Shown: positions 53,501 to 62,416, counted from the stretch's first letter. The stretch is DNA of 64,000 bases from Pseudomonadota bacterium (GCA_039193195.1 JBCCWS010000007.1:62001-126000); one strand, 5' to 3'. Notes: generated from the sequence alone by a model not told the origin. Program-made: numbers and translations.

Positions 53501-54707
53501 GTGCGAGCCCCAGCTCGACGGTGCCGTCTAGGGTCTGGCAGACCAGCCCTCGAGGGAGGTCGAGCTTGTCAGCAACGTCGTCCATCACCGCGCGCTCGAG
53601 TTCACCGACGTGATCCTCGGCGCCGGCGATCAGACAGAGATCGCGTAGCAGCTGCGTGCGCTGGGATGAGCTTGCCTGCTCGCGCACCGTCGCGAGACGT
53701 GCGTCCAGCTCGCCCACGGTCTTCTCCACGTCGATGCGATCGCTGAGGCTGCCGCTGCCGAAGAACTTCTCGAATACCTCGGTCTCTGCCGCGGTGATTT
53801 CACCGTCAGCGTTTGCCACCGCGAGCGCGGCCGCGAAGAGGGCCCGGCGCATGGACTCGGCCACGCCGGTACGACCCTCCAGGTAAGAGGGTTCCATCAA
53901 GCTCATGATCGATTGCACTGCCACCTCAAGCTGCTCCTTGGGGGTGCCGTCTGGCTGGGCCAGTGCGGAGCGATAGAACAAGGCCAGGGCCTTCACGCGC
54001 AGGGGGCTGAAGGGGTGGGTGGAGAACCAGTCCTCCTTCGGTGCGCCCTGGCCGGGTTCGCCGTCGTGCACCTGCATCTCGTCCACCTGACGCAGGAAAT
54101 CGTCGAGCTGGAAGGCGATGGTGCGATCGCTGAGGCCCGAGGCGAGCTTGAATAGCGCCTTGGCAACGGTCCCGAGCTTTTCCGTGCAATGGGCGCCGGC
54201 GCGGTCTGCCGATATTTCTGCGTAGCGGGACCAGGCGAAGAGCTCCAGGGCCAAGCGTGCGTCGGGTTTCTGCCGTCCGCGTAGAACGTGGCCAATGGGT
54301 ATGTCGTGGTGTCGGTACAGGTGGTGGCCGAGTTCGTGGCCCATCACGAAGCCGACCTCCTGATCGTCGAAGTGCTCCAGCAGGCTGGAGGCGAACATGA
54401 TGAACAGGCGACCGTCCTCGGGCTTGAAGCAAGCCGCGTTGTACTGGGGGCTGGCGAAGACGTAGAGCTCGACGGGTATCTCGATGCCGAGCCGTTCGAT
54501 GCAGCGATCTGCGATCTTGTGCACGTGAGGCGCCATGCGCTCGCTCAGGCGCACGGAGGTGGCGAGCAGGTGGCGGCGGACCTTTAGCGCGCCGTGATCC
54601 TCGGCTTGCTGCGCCAATTGAGAGTTCACCCGCTTGATGTCGGGGTGTTCGAGCAGCTGTTGGGAGAGTTTTAGGTCGTTGCTGCAGCGGATATCGTGAG
54701 CGTTCAT
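53490..54707 (-). CDS. M48-family metallopeptidase with C-terminal TerB-like domain
   Basis: 405 residues from ATG 54707. The N-terminal zinc peptidase has HELGH (124-128) and the third ligand Glu164 in RYAEISADRAG, and THPFSPLRVKAL is the usual M48 trailing motif. The C-terminal part (about 280-400) has TerB-like features: AALAVANADGEITAAETEVFEKFF followed by helices, the pattern D-G-x-x-x-x-E. There is no signal peptide or membrane helix, so it is cytosolic, unlike HtpX. It is the last gene of a three- or four-gene minus-strand cluster with two unknown proteins. A link to stress or envelope surveillance is only suggested by domain type. Confidence 0.87.
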   Translation of the reverse strand: MNAHDIRCSNDLKLSQQLLEHPDIKRVNSQLAQQAEDHGALKVRRHLLATSVRLSERMAPHVHKIADRCIERLGIEIPVELYVFASPQYNAACFKPEDGRLFIMFASSLLEHFDDQEVGFVMGHELGHHLYRHHDIPIGHVLRGRQKPDARLALELFAWSRYAEISADRAGAHCTEKLGTVAKALFKLASGLSDRTIAFQLDDFLRQVDEMQVHDGEPGQGAPKEDWFSTHPFSPLRVKALALFYRSALAQPDGTPKEQLEVAVQSIMSLMEPSYLEGRTGVAESMRRALFAAALAVANADGEITAAETEVFEKFFGSGSLSDRIDVEKTVGELDARLATVREQASSSQRTQLLRDLCLIAGAEDHVGELERAVMDDVADKLDLPRGLVCQTLDGTVELGLAPNA

Positions 54708-54753
54708 GGCGGTCCTGTGGTCAGTCGCGAGGGGCACGGGCCTAATCGTGTTA

Positions 54754-55344
54754 TCAGGTTTTCAGCGAATCGAATTCTGAGAGGTGCTGCAGCAGCGCGT
54801 AGAGGGGGCGCTCCACGCCTTCGCGCGTGTCGGCCTCTGCTAGGTGCTTGATCGACTCGACGATGGCTATCCACCAACGCATGTGGCCGGTGCTGAGCTG
54901 CGCGGCGATGTCGATCAGATCTTGCGCCATCGGCAGGGTGGAGATGGCGACGCGCTTGACCTCGACCAGCGTGTCCGTGTCCAGCTCCATCTTCTGCATC
55001 GAGTCCATCAGGCGTAGCACCACCCTTGGCTGTGTCTCCAGATCGCGCGTCGTGGCCGGTTCGGCGTCCGCGTCGAGGTAGGCGAGATCGAGGTGCGATA
55101 GGAAGTCGCGAAGCGCCCCGCGCAGGCTGAGCCACAGCTCGCGCCGCCGATCCATCTCGCGCAGCTGCTGCACGAAGGTCAATAGGCCGACCAGAAAGAA
55201 GCCCTCCAGGCAAAACCCGATGAGCTCCGGCAGCAGGTTCTCGTGCACCGCGGCGCCGCCGGCCTGGCCGATGAACAGAATGTACAGGCCGACGCCGCCA
55301 ACGCCGAAAATGGCGAGGGGCAGGGCGAGCAGCCAGCGGCTCAT
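54754..55344 (-). CDS. Two-helix membrane protein of unknown function
   Basis: A 196-residue protein with two N-terminal membrane helices (about 4-28 and 40-60: LLALPLAIFGVGGVGLYILF, LIGFCLEGFFLVGLLTFV) and then a long cytoplasmic helical domain (about 65-196) beginning QLREMDRRRELW. No motif is recognised. The start overlaps the upstream gene by 4 nt, so it is coupled to the integrase-N-like protein. The M48 gene follows after 46 nt. Confidence 0.75.
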   Translation of the reverse strand: MSRWLLALPLAIFGVGGVGLYILFIGQAGGAAVHENLLPELIGFCLEGFFLVGLLTFVQQLREMDRRRELWLSLRGALRDFLSHLDLAYLDADAEPATTRDLETQPRVVLRLMDSMQKMELDTDTLVEVKRVAISTLPMAQDLIDIAAQLSTGHMRWWIAIVESIKHLAEADTREGVERPLYALLQHLSEFDSLKT

Positions 55345-55880
55345 TGCTCGGCCTCCTCGGTGTCGTCGACGAACGCTTCGATCACCCGCACGATCTTACG
55401 GGCCTGAGCCGCGCTGAGGTCCGCTGGCAGGTTCTGGATATACACCACCTCGTCGCCGCCAATGGGTACTGGGACGACGTCCGGTCGGGCGTTGGTGATG
55501 CTGAGCTTGGCCCGTTCGAGGGCCTGCTCTTCCTGGGAGCGGGTTCGGTGGGCGGTCGCCGAGCGTCGTTCGCTGGCGCTGGCCACGAACTGATCAGGGT
55601 CTTCGACGAAGCGAAAGTAGTCCGTGAGCGCATCGCGCATGCGCTTCTCGTAGACGCGCAGGACCTCGGGCCGCATGGTCCCGTCCACCTTCTGGCAGCG
55701 ATGGACCAGCGTGCTGACATCAAGCTGGCGCAGGTCCGCCCGCTCCACCGCGGTGAGTTGGGTGAACAGGCGTTGGGCGGCCTGCACGCGGCTTCGTGCC
55801 GTGGCCGGGTTTAAGCGCCCCGCCATCGCAGCTTCCCTCAGGAATGCCAGTAGCCCTTCCGGGGAGTAGTCCGCACTCAT
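55341..55880 (-). CDS. Protein with integrase-N-like helical domain, unknown function
   Basis: A 179-residue soluble protein. Residues 8-90 (LLAFLREAAMAGRLNPATAR, then QLDVSTLVHRCQKV and YEKRMRDALTDYFRFVED) resemble the SAM-like core-binding domain of tyrosine recombinases, but there is no catalytic domain. Residues about 100-170 include VPIGGDEVVYIQNLPADLSAAQARKI, a beta-alpha segment that may be a regulatory domain. It may be a DNA-binding or adaptor protein. The ATG overlaps the stop of a 38-codon micro-ORF (ATGA), and the next gene overlaps its stop. Confidence 0.72.
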   Translation of the reverse strand: MSADYSPEGLLAFLREAAMAGRLNPATARSRVQAAQRLFTQLTAVERADLRQLDVSTLVHRCQKVDGTMRPEVLRVYEKRMRDALTDYFRFVEDPDQFVASASERRSATAHRTRSQEEQALERAKLSITNARPDVVPVPIGGDEVVYIQNLPADLSAAQARKIVRVIEAFVDDTEEAEQ

Positions 55881-55993
55881 CGATTTACCCTGTGGTCCCG
55901 GCGCTGCCTCCAGGCTGCTTGCGGCCTTGAGTGTGCGAGCAGCAGCGGGTAGCGCTTGAGGCGCTGGCTGCGGAGGATGTCATCGGCGTTCAT
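55877..55993 (-). CDS. 38-codon micro-ORF resembling the start of the M48 gene
   Basis: It runs from ATG 55993 to a TGA that overlaps the next gene's ATG. It reads MNADDILRSQRLKRYPLLLA then HSRPQAAWRQ. The M48 gene begins MNAHDIRCSNDLKLSQQLLE then HPDIKR. Eleven of the first 21 positions agree, and the leader GACCGCCATGAACG is common to both. It may be a leftover from a duplication of the M48 gene's start, or a genuine leader peptide coupling translation. Coding status uncertain. Confidence 0.45.
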   Translation of the reverse strand: MNADDILRSQRLKRYPLLLAHSRPQAAWRQRRDHRVNR

Positions 55994-56067
55994 GGCGGTC
56001 TCGGGCGTTGGGACTCCCCCGATTCTGCCAGACAGCCGCCGCCGAAACCCGCCGGCCGCAAACGGTG

Positions 56068-57405
56068 CTAGTGGCCCGCGAGCGTGGCGAACGCCGTGCG
56101 TGTGAGGTTTTCGTGGCCGCCGCGCAAGGCGACTACATCGTCTTCGATGCGAATGCCGCCGAACGGTGTCAGCTGCTCGACCAGCCCCCAGTTCACATGC
56201 TTGCCCGCATCCTCGGCGCGCAAGTGCTCCAGCACGGTGGGAATGAAGTAGAGCCCGGGTTCTATCGTCACTACCTCGCGCTCACGCAGCTGACGCGTAA
56301 GGCGCAGGAAGGGATGCTCCTGCGGCGGATCGATACGGCCTCCTTCGGCCTTCGACTGAAAGCCGCCCACGTCATGCACCTGCAGGCCGAGGTAGTGGCC
56401 GAGGCCGTGGGGGAAGAAGGCGCGGGTGATGCCGGCCTCGACGGCGCCCTCAAGGCTAATGCTATTGATCAACTCGGCTTCGTCCAGCACGCGCGCCAAC
56501 ATCTCGTGGCACTGCAGCTGCAACTCGACGTAGTCGACCCCCGCCTTCACCTGATCGCACACGGCCTGCTGCAGCCGGTCCATCGTTGAGAGAAGGGTGG
56601 CAAAGGGGCCGTTGACCTCGCGCTCGGTGGTGTAGGTGCGGGTGATATCGCTCGCGTAGCCGTCCGCCATCGCACCTGCGTCGATGAGAAAGCTGCGGTG
56701 CTCCGCTGGCGTTCTTCGGTCGAGCTTTTGGTAGTGCAGGATGGCGGCGTGTTCGTTCAGGCAGACGATGCTAGGGTAGGGCAGGTCCGCATCCGTGGCA
56801 TCGATCGCCTGCAGGTAGTGCTGGTGGATTTGATACTCGCTGGCGCCATGCGAGAAGGCGGCTGCGGCGGCCTGGTGCGCCTGGGCACCTAGTGCATTCG
56901 CGCGCCGGAGGCAGGTCAGCTCGTAGTCTGTCTTGACCGAGCGGGCGAAGTTCAGGCGGCGCACGAGTGCGGGCGGATTCAAGCTCGCATGGGCACACGC
57001 CGGTGGCACGTGGTCGGCCTCGCCGAGCCAGGCGCAACGCCCGCCGTCGCCCAGCTGGCGAACGATGTCGTTCACATCGTCGGCGACGATCACATCGAAT
57101 GCCATCTGCACCATGGGTGGCGGCGCTGGCGCTGCGGCGTGCCAGAAGTCGCCGGGCTGGTGGCAGAACAGGCGCGGGCGCTCGCCGCGTAGGAATACGA
57201 TCGCATGGCCCGGGGTGTTCATCGGCACCCAAGCGCGAAAGTGCGCGGTGGCACGGAAAGGGTAGGCCGAATCGTCGAAGGGCAGCATGCGCTCGACGCC
57301 AGCGAAAACCACCACGCGATCGAGATCGGCCGCCTTCATAGCCTCCTCGTAGCGCGAGACCATGATCTGCACGTGAGCTGCGTATTCGTGGGCGAGTGAG
57401 GCCAT
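56068..57405 (-). CDS. pepQ: Xaa-Pro dipeptidase
   Basis: Hydrolyses X-Pro dipeptides. 445 residues from ATG 57405 (E. coli PepQ 443). The N-terminus ASLAHEYAAHVQ and the early FDDSAYPFRATAHFRAWVP block are PepQ-like. Metal ligands are in LIDAGAMADGYASDITRTY (two Asp), HGLGHYLGLQVHDVG (His), TIEPGLYF (Glu) and GGIRIEDDV (Glu). An in-frame ATG 12 codons earlier is less family-like. Upstream and downstream neighbours seem unrelated. Confidence 0.96.
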   Translation of the reverse strand: MASLAHEYAAHVQIMVSRYEEAMKAADLDRVVVFAGVERMLPFDDSAYPFRATAHFRAWVPMNTPGHAIVFLRGERPRLFCHQPGDFWHAAAPAPPPMVQMAFDVIVADDVNDIVRQLGDGGRCAWLGEADHVPPACAHASLNPPALVRRLNFARSVKTDYELTCLRRANALGAQAHQAAAAAFSHGASEYQIHQHYLQAIDATDADLPYPSIVCLNEHAAILHYQKLDRRTPAEHRSFLIDAGAMADGYASDITRTYTTEREVNGPFATLLSTMDRLQQAVCDQVKAGVDYVELQLQCHEMLARVLDEAELINSISLEGAVEAGITRAFFPHGLGHYLGLQVHDVGGFQSKAEGGRIDPPQEHPFLRLTRQLREREVVTIEPGLYFIPTVLEHLRAEDAGKHVNWGLVEQLTPFGGIRIEDDVVALRGGHENLTRTAFATLAGH

Positions 57406-57462
57406 GAGCGGTCGTTTCCGTGGCGGTGAGCAGGGATTCACCCCATGCTCGGTGGCCGCGGG

Positions 57463-59844
57463 TCAGATGTCCAGACTCGCCTCGACCGTGCGCGCTGCGA
57501 GCAGGAGGGGATGGTCCGTGTCGGCCTGTGCCAAGGCGCTGTTCACCGCGGCCAGGTAGGGCGCGGCGGCGGCGCCATCGCCCTCGCGCTGGAGTAGCTT
57601 GGCCATGCCGAGGTTCGCTTCGACGTTTGCCGGATAGCGAGTGAGCACGAACTCGAAGTTGCTGCGCGCATCGTCCAGGCGGCCCTGCTCGAGATAGACA
57701 TCGGCAAGCCGCGTGACGATCTCGAACTCAAGGTTCTCATCCTGAATACGCTGGATAGATGCGAGGTAGGCAGTACGCGCCTTCTCGAGTTCGGTAATGG
57801 CCTCGTCGGGTCTGCCTAGCAGGCTGAGCACCCGGCCCGTGTAGTAGCCGACGTAAGCGCGCATGTGATCCAGGCCCAGCGTCTCCAAGAGCTCGCCGGC
57901 CGCATCGCCGTGGAGCTGGGCGGTTTGTGGGTCGCCCATGGCCACAGCCACCTTTAGATAGCCGACGTCTAGCAGCGTATTCAAGGGCGGCTGCAGCTGT
58001 GCTTCGTGTTTGCGTAGCATCTCCACCGCTTCCTCAACCTGCCCAGCCAGCACGTAGTGCTCCACGTGCTCCACCCACACGCCCATGATCACGTCGATGG
58101 GCGCGAGGAATTGGGTGGCCTGGTCAGCCAGGTCCGGCAGCTTGGCGACCACCTCTGTCTCTTGCCCCCGTTGGCCAAGGTAGGCGATGCGTTGGCGGAG
58201 CACGGCCGCGTGCTGTCGCGGGGTGGCGGCGATCTGTGACGCCTCATCGAGGCGTGCCAGGGCGGCGTCGTAGCGGCCCTCGCGCAGGTCTAGCTCAGCT
58301 AAGTTGAGCGTGGGGTCGACCATGCCGCGGGCGACGATCACGGCCCGCTCGAAGAAAGCCCGCGCCCGCGCCAGATCGCCCTCTCGGCGATGCAGGTTAC
58401 CCAGGCTGCTCAGGGGGCCTGGGTCGTCCGGTGCCGCCTCGACGTAGCGCGTGTAGTACTCGACGGCCGCTTCGCGGTTGCCTCCCAGTTCATGCAGGTA
58501 GGCAATTTTGGCGAGGAGCCAGGTCTCGCGCGGATCCAGATCGATAGCGCTCTCGTAGGATGTCAGAGCATTGCCAGGGTCGTTTTGCCCGTAGAGGTGG
58601 GCCGACCCGAGGTAGATGTAGGCCATGGGGTCGTTCGGGTGCAGCTCGGCCCAAGTCTCGTAGGTGGCCAGCTCCTTTTCGCGATCGCCGCGGAAGACGT
58701 AGTTCATGCCCTTGGCGACGAAGCGCTCGCGGTCGTTCAACTTGTAGTCGTGACGCAGGGCCGTCTGCATGGCCATGCCGCCGTCGAGCATCATGCCGCC
58801 CTCGAACAGCGCCCGTCCCATTGTGAGGTGGGCGACGGCGAAGGTGGGGTCCTCCTGCACCGCTTGTTGCCAAAGGCGGATAGCGCGGTCGCGATCGCTG
58901 TCGAGCAGTTGCGCGGTGATGCCGTTGGTGTGGGATTCAAATGCTGCTAGTGAATTGGTTAGTCGATCGGAAGTCGGCAGGTCGACGAAGACCTCCTCGC
59001 CGCCTGGCAGGTTGAGGGAGGCGAACATCTCAGCGGTGACTGCATCGATGGCAGCGAACAAGCGGCCGCCCTCGGGGCCGATGTCTTGGCGCATCTCGGC
59101 GAGCACGCGGGAGCTAGCCGTGTCGTAGAGCAGGGCGACCAGCTCTTTGGAGTCGCCCGCCGCGTTCACCTCGATCCGCCCGCCCACGAAGTACTCCATC
59201 AGCCCCTTGTCGGCGATCGTTCGCTTCAGGGCGACAGGCACCTTCAGACCATCATCGAAGCCGGCCTTGCGGAGCTGGAACATGCCGTAGGCTTCCATGC
59301 CGACGAAGGGTGACCAGGCCTTCACGTAAGGGTGCTGGATAAGATCGGCGTAGAGGGCGATGTTGGCGCCGTACTGCATCCAGTCGAGGCTTTCATCACC
59401 CGTGGCGTTGTCGAAGAAGAACAGGGTGATGCCCTGGCTGAGCGCCTGGGTAACCACGGGGCGGGTCATGGTCTCGCCCGTCGGATCGGTGACCGTGCGC
59501 GTCTCCAGGGCCAGCGGCGAAGCGTCCGCCCCCTTGAACGGTTGTCCGAAGAACAGCGTGCCGATCAAGGCGGTGCTAAGCAGGGCGTTGATGGGGATCG
59601 CCAGCTTGTCCGTGATGGTCCACTCCTGGTGCCCAGGCTCACCGTGGTTACGCGCTAGGAGCGCGACCGTGGGCGTGAAGGAGAGCAGGCCGATAAGCGT
59701 TAGATCGACCACCCGGTCCGGCAAGTTGTAGCGCCCAACTAGCCAGTCGGCGAACTCGACCGCCACCCAACAGGCACCAATATAAAGGCCCAGGGTTCGC
59801 AGCATCGGCCAGGTAATCAGCTTTTTGGTCACAGGGGCGCTCAC
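57463..59844 (-). CDS. Membrane-anchored TolB/FlgO-like and TPR-repeat protein
   Basis: 793 residues from GTG 59844 (reading SAPVTKKLITWPML). Two N-terminal membrane helices (about 14-35 and 40-58) are followed by a third (about 78-95). Residues about 130-290 resemble the TolB-like/FlgO-like domain: FFDNATGDESLDWMQYGANI, then GGRIEVNAAG. Residues about 330-790 carry some ten tetratricopeptide repeats (AVAHLTMGRALFEGG, MAYIYLGSAHLYG, PLSSLGNLHRREGDLARARAFFERA). Similar domain combinations are found in adenylate-cyclase-like signalling proteins, but no cyclase is present here. Probably a scaffold. The upstream start codon is not certain. Confidence 0.78.
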   Translation of the reverse strand: MSAPVTKKLITWPMLRTLGLYIGACWVAVEFADWLVGRYNLPDRVVDLTLIGLLSFTPTVALLARNHGEPGHQEWTITDKLAIPINALLSTALIGTLFFGQPFKGADASPLALETRTVTDPTGETMTRPVVTQALSQGITLFFFDNATGDESLDWMQYGANIALYADLIQHPYVKAWSPFVGMEAYGMFQLRKAGFDDGLKVPVALKRTIADKGLMEYFVGGRIEVNAAGDSKELVALLYDTASSRVLAEMRQDIGPEGGRLFAAIDAVTAEMFASLNLPGGEEVFVDLPTSDRLTNSLAAFESHTNGITAQLLDSDRDRAIRLWQQAVQEDPTFAVAHLTMGRALFEGGMMLDGGMAMQTALRHDYKLNDRERFVAKGMNYVFRGDREKELATYETWAELHPNDPMAYIYLGSAHLYGQNDPGNALTSYESAIDLDPRETWLLAKIAYLHELGGNREAAVEYYTRYVEAAPDDPGPLSSLGNLHRREGDLARARAFFERAVIVARGMVDPTLNLAELDLREGRYDAALARLDEASQIAATPRQHAAVLRQRIAYLGQRGQETEVVAKLPDLADQATQFLAPIDVIMGVWVEHVEHYVLAGQVEEAVEMLRKHEAQLQPPLNTLLDVGYLKVAVAMGDPQTAQLHGDAAGELLETLGLDHMRAYVGYYTGRVLSLLGRPDEAITELEKARTAYLASIQRIQDENLEFEIVTRLADVYLEQGRLDDARSNFEFVLTRYPANVEANLGMAKLLQREGDGAAAAPYLAAVNSALAQADTDHPLLLAARTVEASLDI

Positions 59845-59947
59845 CGCAGTGTGGTTTCTTGAGGTTGATTGGCCATTATAAGACGGCGGATCGCGGCTGC
59901 CGTTCCCCTCGGCCCGCAAAGCGTGCACCAGCTCGCCCTTGTGCGGC

Positions 59948-60688
59948 TCAGGCCTGCCCTTCGTGCAGCGTGCGCAGGCGCTTCGCCAGGGCCGGACCGG
60001 TGGCCTCGTCTTCGTGCTTGAAGAAGACGTACGCGCGCTCGACCTGCAGGGCGCGCAGATGCGCCAGCCACTGCGCGAGTTCCTGGTCGGTATAGGTCAC
60101 CGCACGTAGGCGCAGGTAAGCGTGCTTGGCCGTGGCGATTAGCAGCTCCTCAGGGTTCTTTCGGGCATCGTCCTCCTCTTGGTCTGGATCCGGGGCCGTG
60201 TGGCTTACACACAGGGCGTGGCCTGCCTGCGCCAGTGCCCGCACCGTCTCTTCGCAGTGCCACGAGGGATGGCGAAACTCGAAGGTGATGCTCAGCTCGC
60301 CTGGCAGCAATGCCTGAAAGGCCTGCAGGCGCTGCAGGTCGAGGCGCAGAAACGGTGGCAGCTGAAACAGAATGCCGCCGAGGCGCTGTTCCAGCACCGA
60401 CACAGTGTCCAGCAGGTAGCGGGTTTCTTCCTCCGCCTCTACCAGACGCTTCAGGTGCGTAATGCGTCGCGATGCCTTTATGAAGAACCGGAAGTGCTCG
60501 GGGACTTGTGCAGCCCAGCGCGCGAGGACGTCCCGTTTGGGTAGGCGGTAAAAGGTGTTGTTGATCTCCACCGCCGGCAGCGCCTGGGCGTAGCACTCGA
60601 GCATGGCCGCCGGCTTGGTCTTCTCCGGATAGAAGGTGCCCACCCACTCCTTGTAACTGTAGCCGCTGGTGCCCTCGAGTAACTCCAC
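59948..60688 (-). CDS. DUF72 family protein (YecE-like)
   Basis: A 246-residue TIM-barrel-like protein. The family start GTSGYSYKEWVGTFYPEKTK is intact, and INNTFYRLPKRDVLARWA, FFIKASRRITHLKRL, GGILFQLPPFLRLD, FEFRHPSW and YAYVFFKHEDEA-type segments (YVFFKHEDE) are DUF72 hallmarks. Function unknown; members bind a sugar phosphate or nucleic acid in structural studies, which I cannot verify here. It is upstream of the TPR gene, 103 nt away. Confidence 0.92.
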   Translation of the reverse strand: MELLEGTSGYSYKEWVGTFYPEKTKPAAMLECYAQALPAVEINNTFYRLPKRDVLARWAAQVPEHFRFFIKASRRITHLKRLVEAEEETRYLLDTVSVLEQRLGGILFQLPPFLRLDLQRLQAFQALLPGELSITFEFRHPSWHCEETVRALAQAGHALCVSHTAPDPDQEEDDARKNPEELLIATAKHAYLRLRAVTYTDQELAQWLAHLRALQVERAYVFFKHEDEATGPALAKRLRTLHEGQA

Positions 60689-60698
60689 GGCCTAGCCC

Positions 60699-61310
60699 TC
60701 AGCGATACTCGCGTAAGCGGCGCAAGAGCACTTCACCGGCCTCGTCCAAGGTGCGGCCCCAGGCGATGATGCCGTCCTCGTGCCCGCCCATGACGGCGAT
60801 GCGATCTTTGGCGAAGCGCGTTTCGCGGTACAGGCGCGCAAGCTCGGTGGCCATGGCGGGCGTGCCGTAGGCGACGTCCGTGCCGGTGGTCGGCCAGTCG
60901 TCGCGGTAGCGTCGCCAGGCCTGGGCATCGTGGACGTGAAACACGGCTCCGCAGTCGGGGATGGCCGCGTAGAGCGCCATGTGCGCCAAGGTCTCCGAGG
61001 ACGGTTCGACCGGGCCGCGTGCGCGCACCCGATTGTCCTGCAGATCGTAGGTGATCACCTCCGTGTAGTGCGTTGGCGTGAGCCGCGGCAGGTGACCGGT
61101 CTGCGTGCCCGTCATCAACACATGTCCGTTCGCCAGTCTGGCGCTGACGTTGCCGTAGCCCACGCCGGCGTCGACGTACTCGCCGATTAGGCGGTATTCG
61201 AACAGGCGCGACCGCCAGCCGTTGAGCCCCCGCAGGGTGCTGCCTTCCTCCGGCGCAGGCCCAGGCTCGAGGTGTGACCGAAACTTGATGACGCCATCAT
61301 CGATGCTCAT
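60699..61310 (-). CDS. Class II aldolase/adducin-family protein, MtnB- or Ald2-like
   Basis: A 203-residue protein. It has the class II aldolase motifs GYGNVSARL (phosphate site), LMTGTQTGHLPRLTP, the catalytic Glu in PSSETLAHMALYAA and zinc ligands His-x-His in AVFHVHDAQ; a later His is in VMGGHEDGI. It starts in a TAATG overlap with the mtnA stop, so it should act on the mtnA product 5-methylthioribulose-1-phosphate. It may be MtnB (dehydratase) or the aldolase of the DHAP shunt. The other salvage genes mtnC and mtnD are not adjacent, which favours the shunt, but they could be elsewhere. Confidence 0.82.
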   Translation of the reverse strand: MSIDDGVIKFRSHLEPGPAPEEGSTLRGLNGWRSRLFEYRLIGEYVDAGVGYGNVSARLANGHVLMTGTQTGHLPRLTPTHYTEVITYDLQDNRVRARGPVEPSSETLAHMALYAAIPDCGAVFHVHDAQAWRRYRDDWPTTGTDVAYGTPAMATELARLYRETRFAKDRIAVMGGHEDGIIAWGRTLDEAGEVLLRRLREYR

Positions 61311-62416
61311 TAGTGCACTCGCTTGAATCGGGCGCGCAGGGCCTGCTCTGTGGCGTCGACGACTCCGCGCTCGGTGATCAAACCGGTGACAAGACGGGCC
61401 GGCGTGACGTCGAAGGCAGGGTTCGCGCAGGCGCTCGCGGCCGGAGTGATCCTCACTCGCTGGGTCTTTCCACCTGCCGTTTGGCCGTACACCTCGCTCA
61501 CCTCCGTGCTGTCTCGCTCCTCGATGGGAACCTCGCGAAGCCCATCGCTCAAGGTCCAGTCGATGGTGGATGAAGGCAGGGCCACGTAGAACGGAACATC
61601 GTTGTCGAAGGCGGCCAAGGCCTTCAGGTAGGTGCCGATCTTATTGCACACATCGCCGGTGCAGGTCACCCGATCGGTGCCGACGATGCACATGTCGACC
61701 AGACCGTGCTGCATCAGGTGGCCGCCGGCGTTGTCGACGATCACCGTGTGCGGGATACCCGCCTGGGCGAGCTCCCATGCGGTGAGTTGAGCGCCCTGGT
61801 TGCGAGGCCGCGTCTCATCCACCCACACGTGCACGGGAATGCCCTCCTGGTGGGCGAGATAGATCGCAGCGGTGGCCGTACCCCAGTCCACCGTGGCGAG
61901 CCAGCCGGCGTTGCAGTGAGTGAGAATGTTCACCGGTTCACCGTGACGTTGCGCCTGTTGGCGGCGGATGAGCGCAAGGCCGTGTTCGCCGATGCTGTGG
62001 TTGGTCTGTACGTCTTCCTCGCAAAGCGTTTCCGCAGCGCTGCGCAAGCGCACGACCTGCTGCTTCAGGTCCTGGCAATCGGCCACGCCAGCGAGCACCC
62101 GGTCGATGGCCCAAGCCAGATTGACGGCCGTCGGGCGGGCGGCGCGCAGCTGCGCCGCGGCTTGTACGAGATGGGCGGGGCCAAGTCCCTCGCGGTGCGC
62201 CTCTCGGGCGGCCAGGTACAGGCTCCAGGCCGCGGTGGCGCCGATCAGAGGCGCGCCGCGAACGAGCATGTCGGCGATGGCCTCGACGCCGTCCTGGTAA
62301 CGCCGAAGCTGCGCCACCTCGAAGCGGTGCGGCAGCCAGCGCTGGTCGATGATGTTCACCGCATCGGCATCGGCCGCCAGCCAGATCGTGCGATAGGGGT
62401 TGCCGTCGACATTCAC
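61310..62416 (-). CDS. mtnA: S-methyl-5-thioribose-1-phosphate isomerase
   Basis: Isomerises methylthioribose-1-phosphate (or 5-deoxyribose-1-phosphate) to the ketose. The 368-residue protein has the motif RGAPLIGATAAWSLYLAA, the catalytic Cys in NILTHCNAGWLATVDWGTA, VDETRPRNQGAQLTAWEL, and the catalytic Asp in VGTDRVTCTGDVCNKIGTY, followed by YVALPSSTIDW. It distinguishes MtnA from eIF2B by the isomerase motifs. Together with speE (which releases MTA) the pathway is sensible. Confidence 0.96.
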   Translation of the reverse strand: MNVDGNPYRTIWLAADADAVNIIDQRWLPHRFEVAQLRRYQDGVEAIADMLVRGAPLIGATAAWSLYLAAREAHREGLGPAHLVQAAAQLRAARPTAVNLAWAIDRVLAGVADCQDLKQQVVRLRSAAETLCEEDVQTNHSIGEHGLALIRRQQAQRHGEPVNILTHCNAGWLATVDWGTATAAIYLAHQEGIPVHVWVDETRPRNQGAQLTAWELAQAGIPHTVIVDNAGGHLMQHGLVDMCIVGTDRVTCTGDVCNKIGTYLKALAAFDNDVPFYVALPSSTIDWTLSDGLREVPIEERDSTEVSEVYGQTAGGKTQRVRITPAASACANPAFDVTPARLVTGLITERGVVDATEQALRARFKRVH

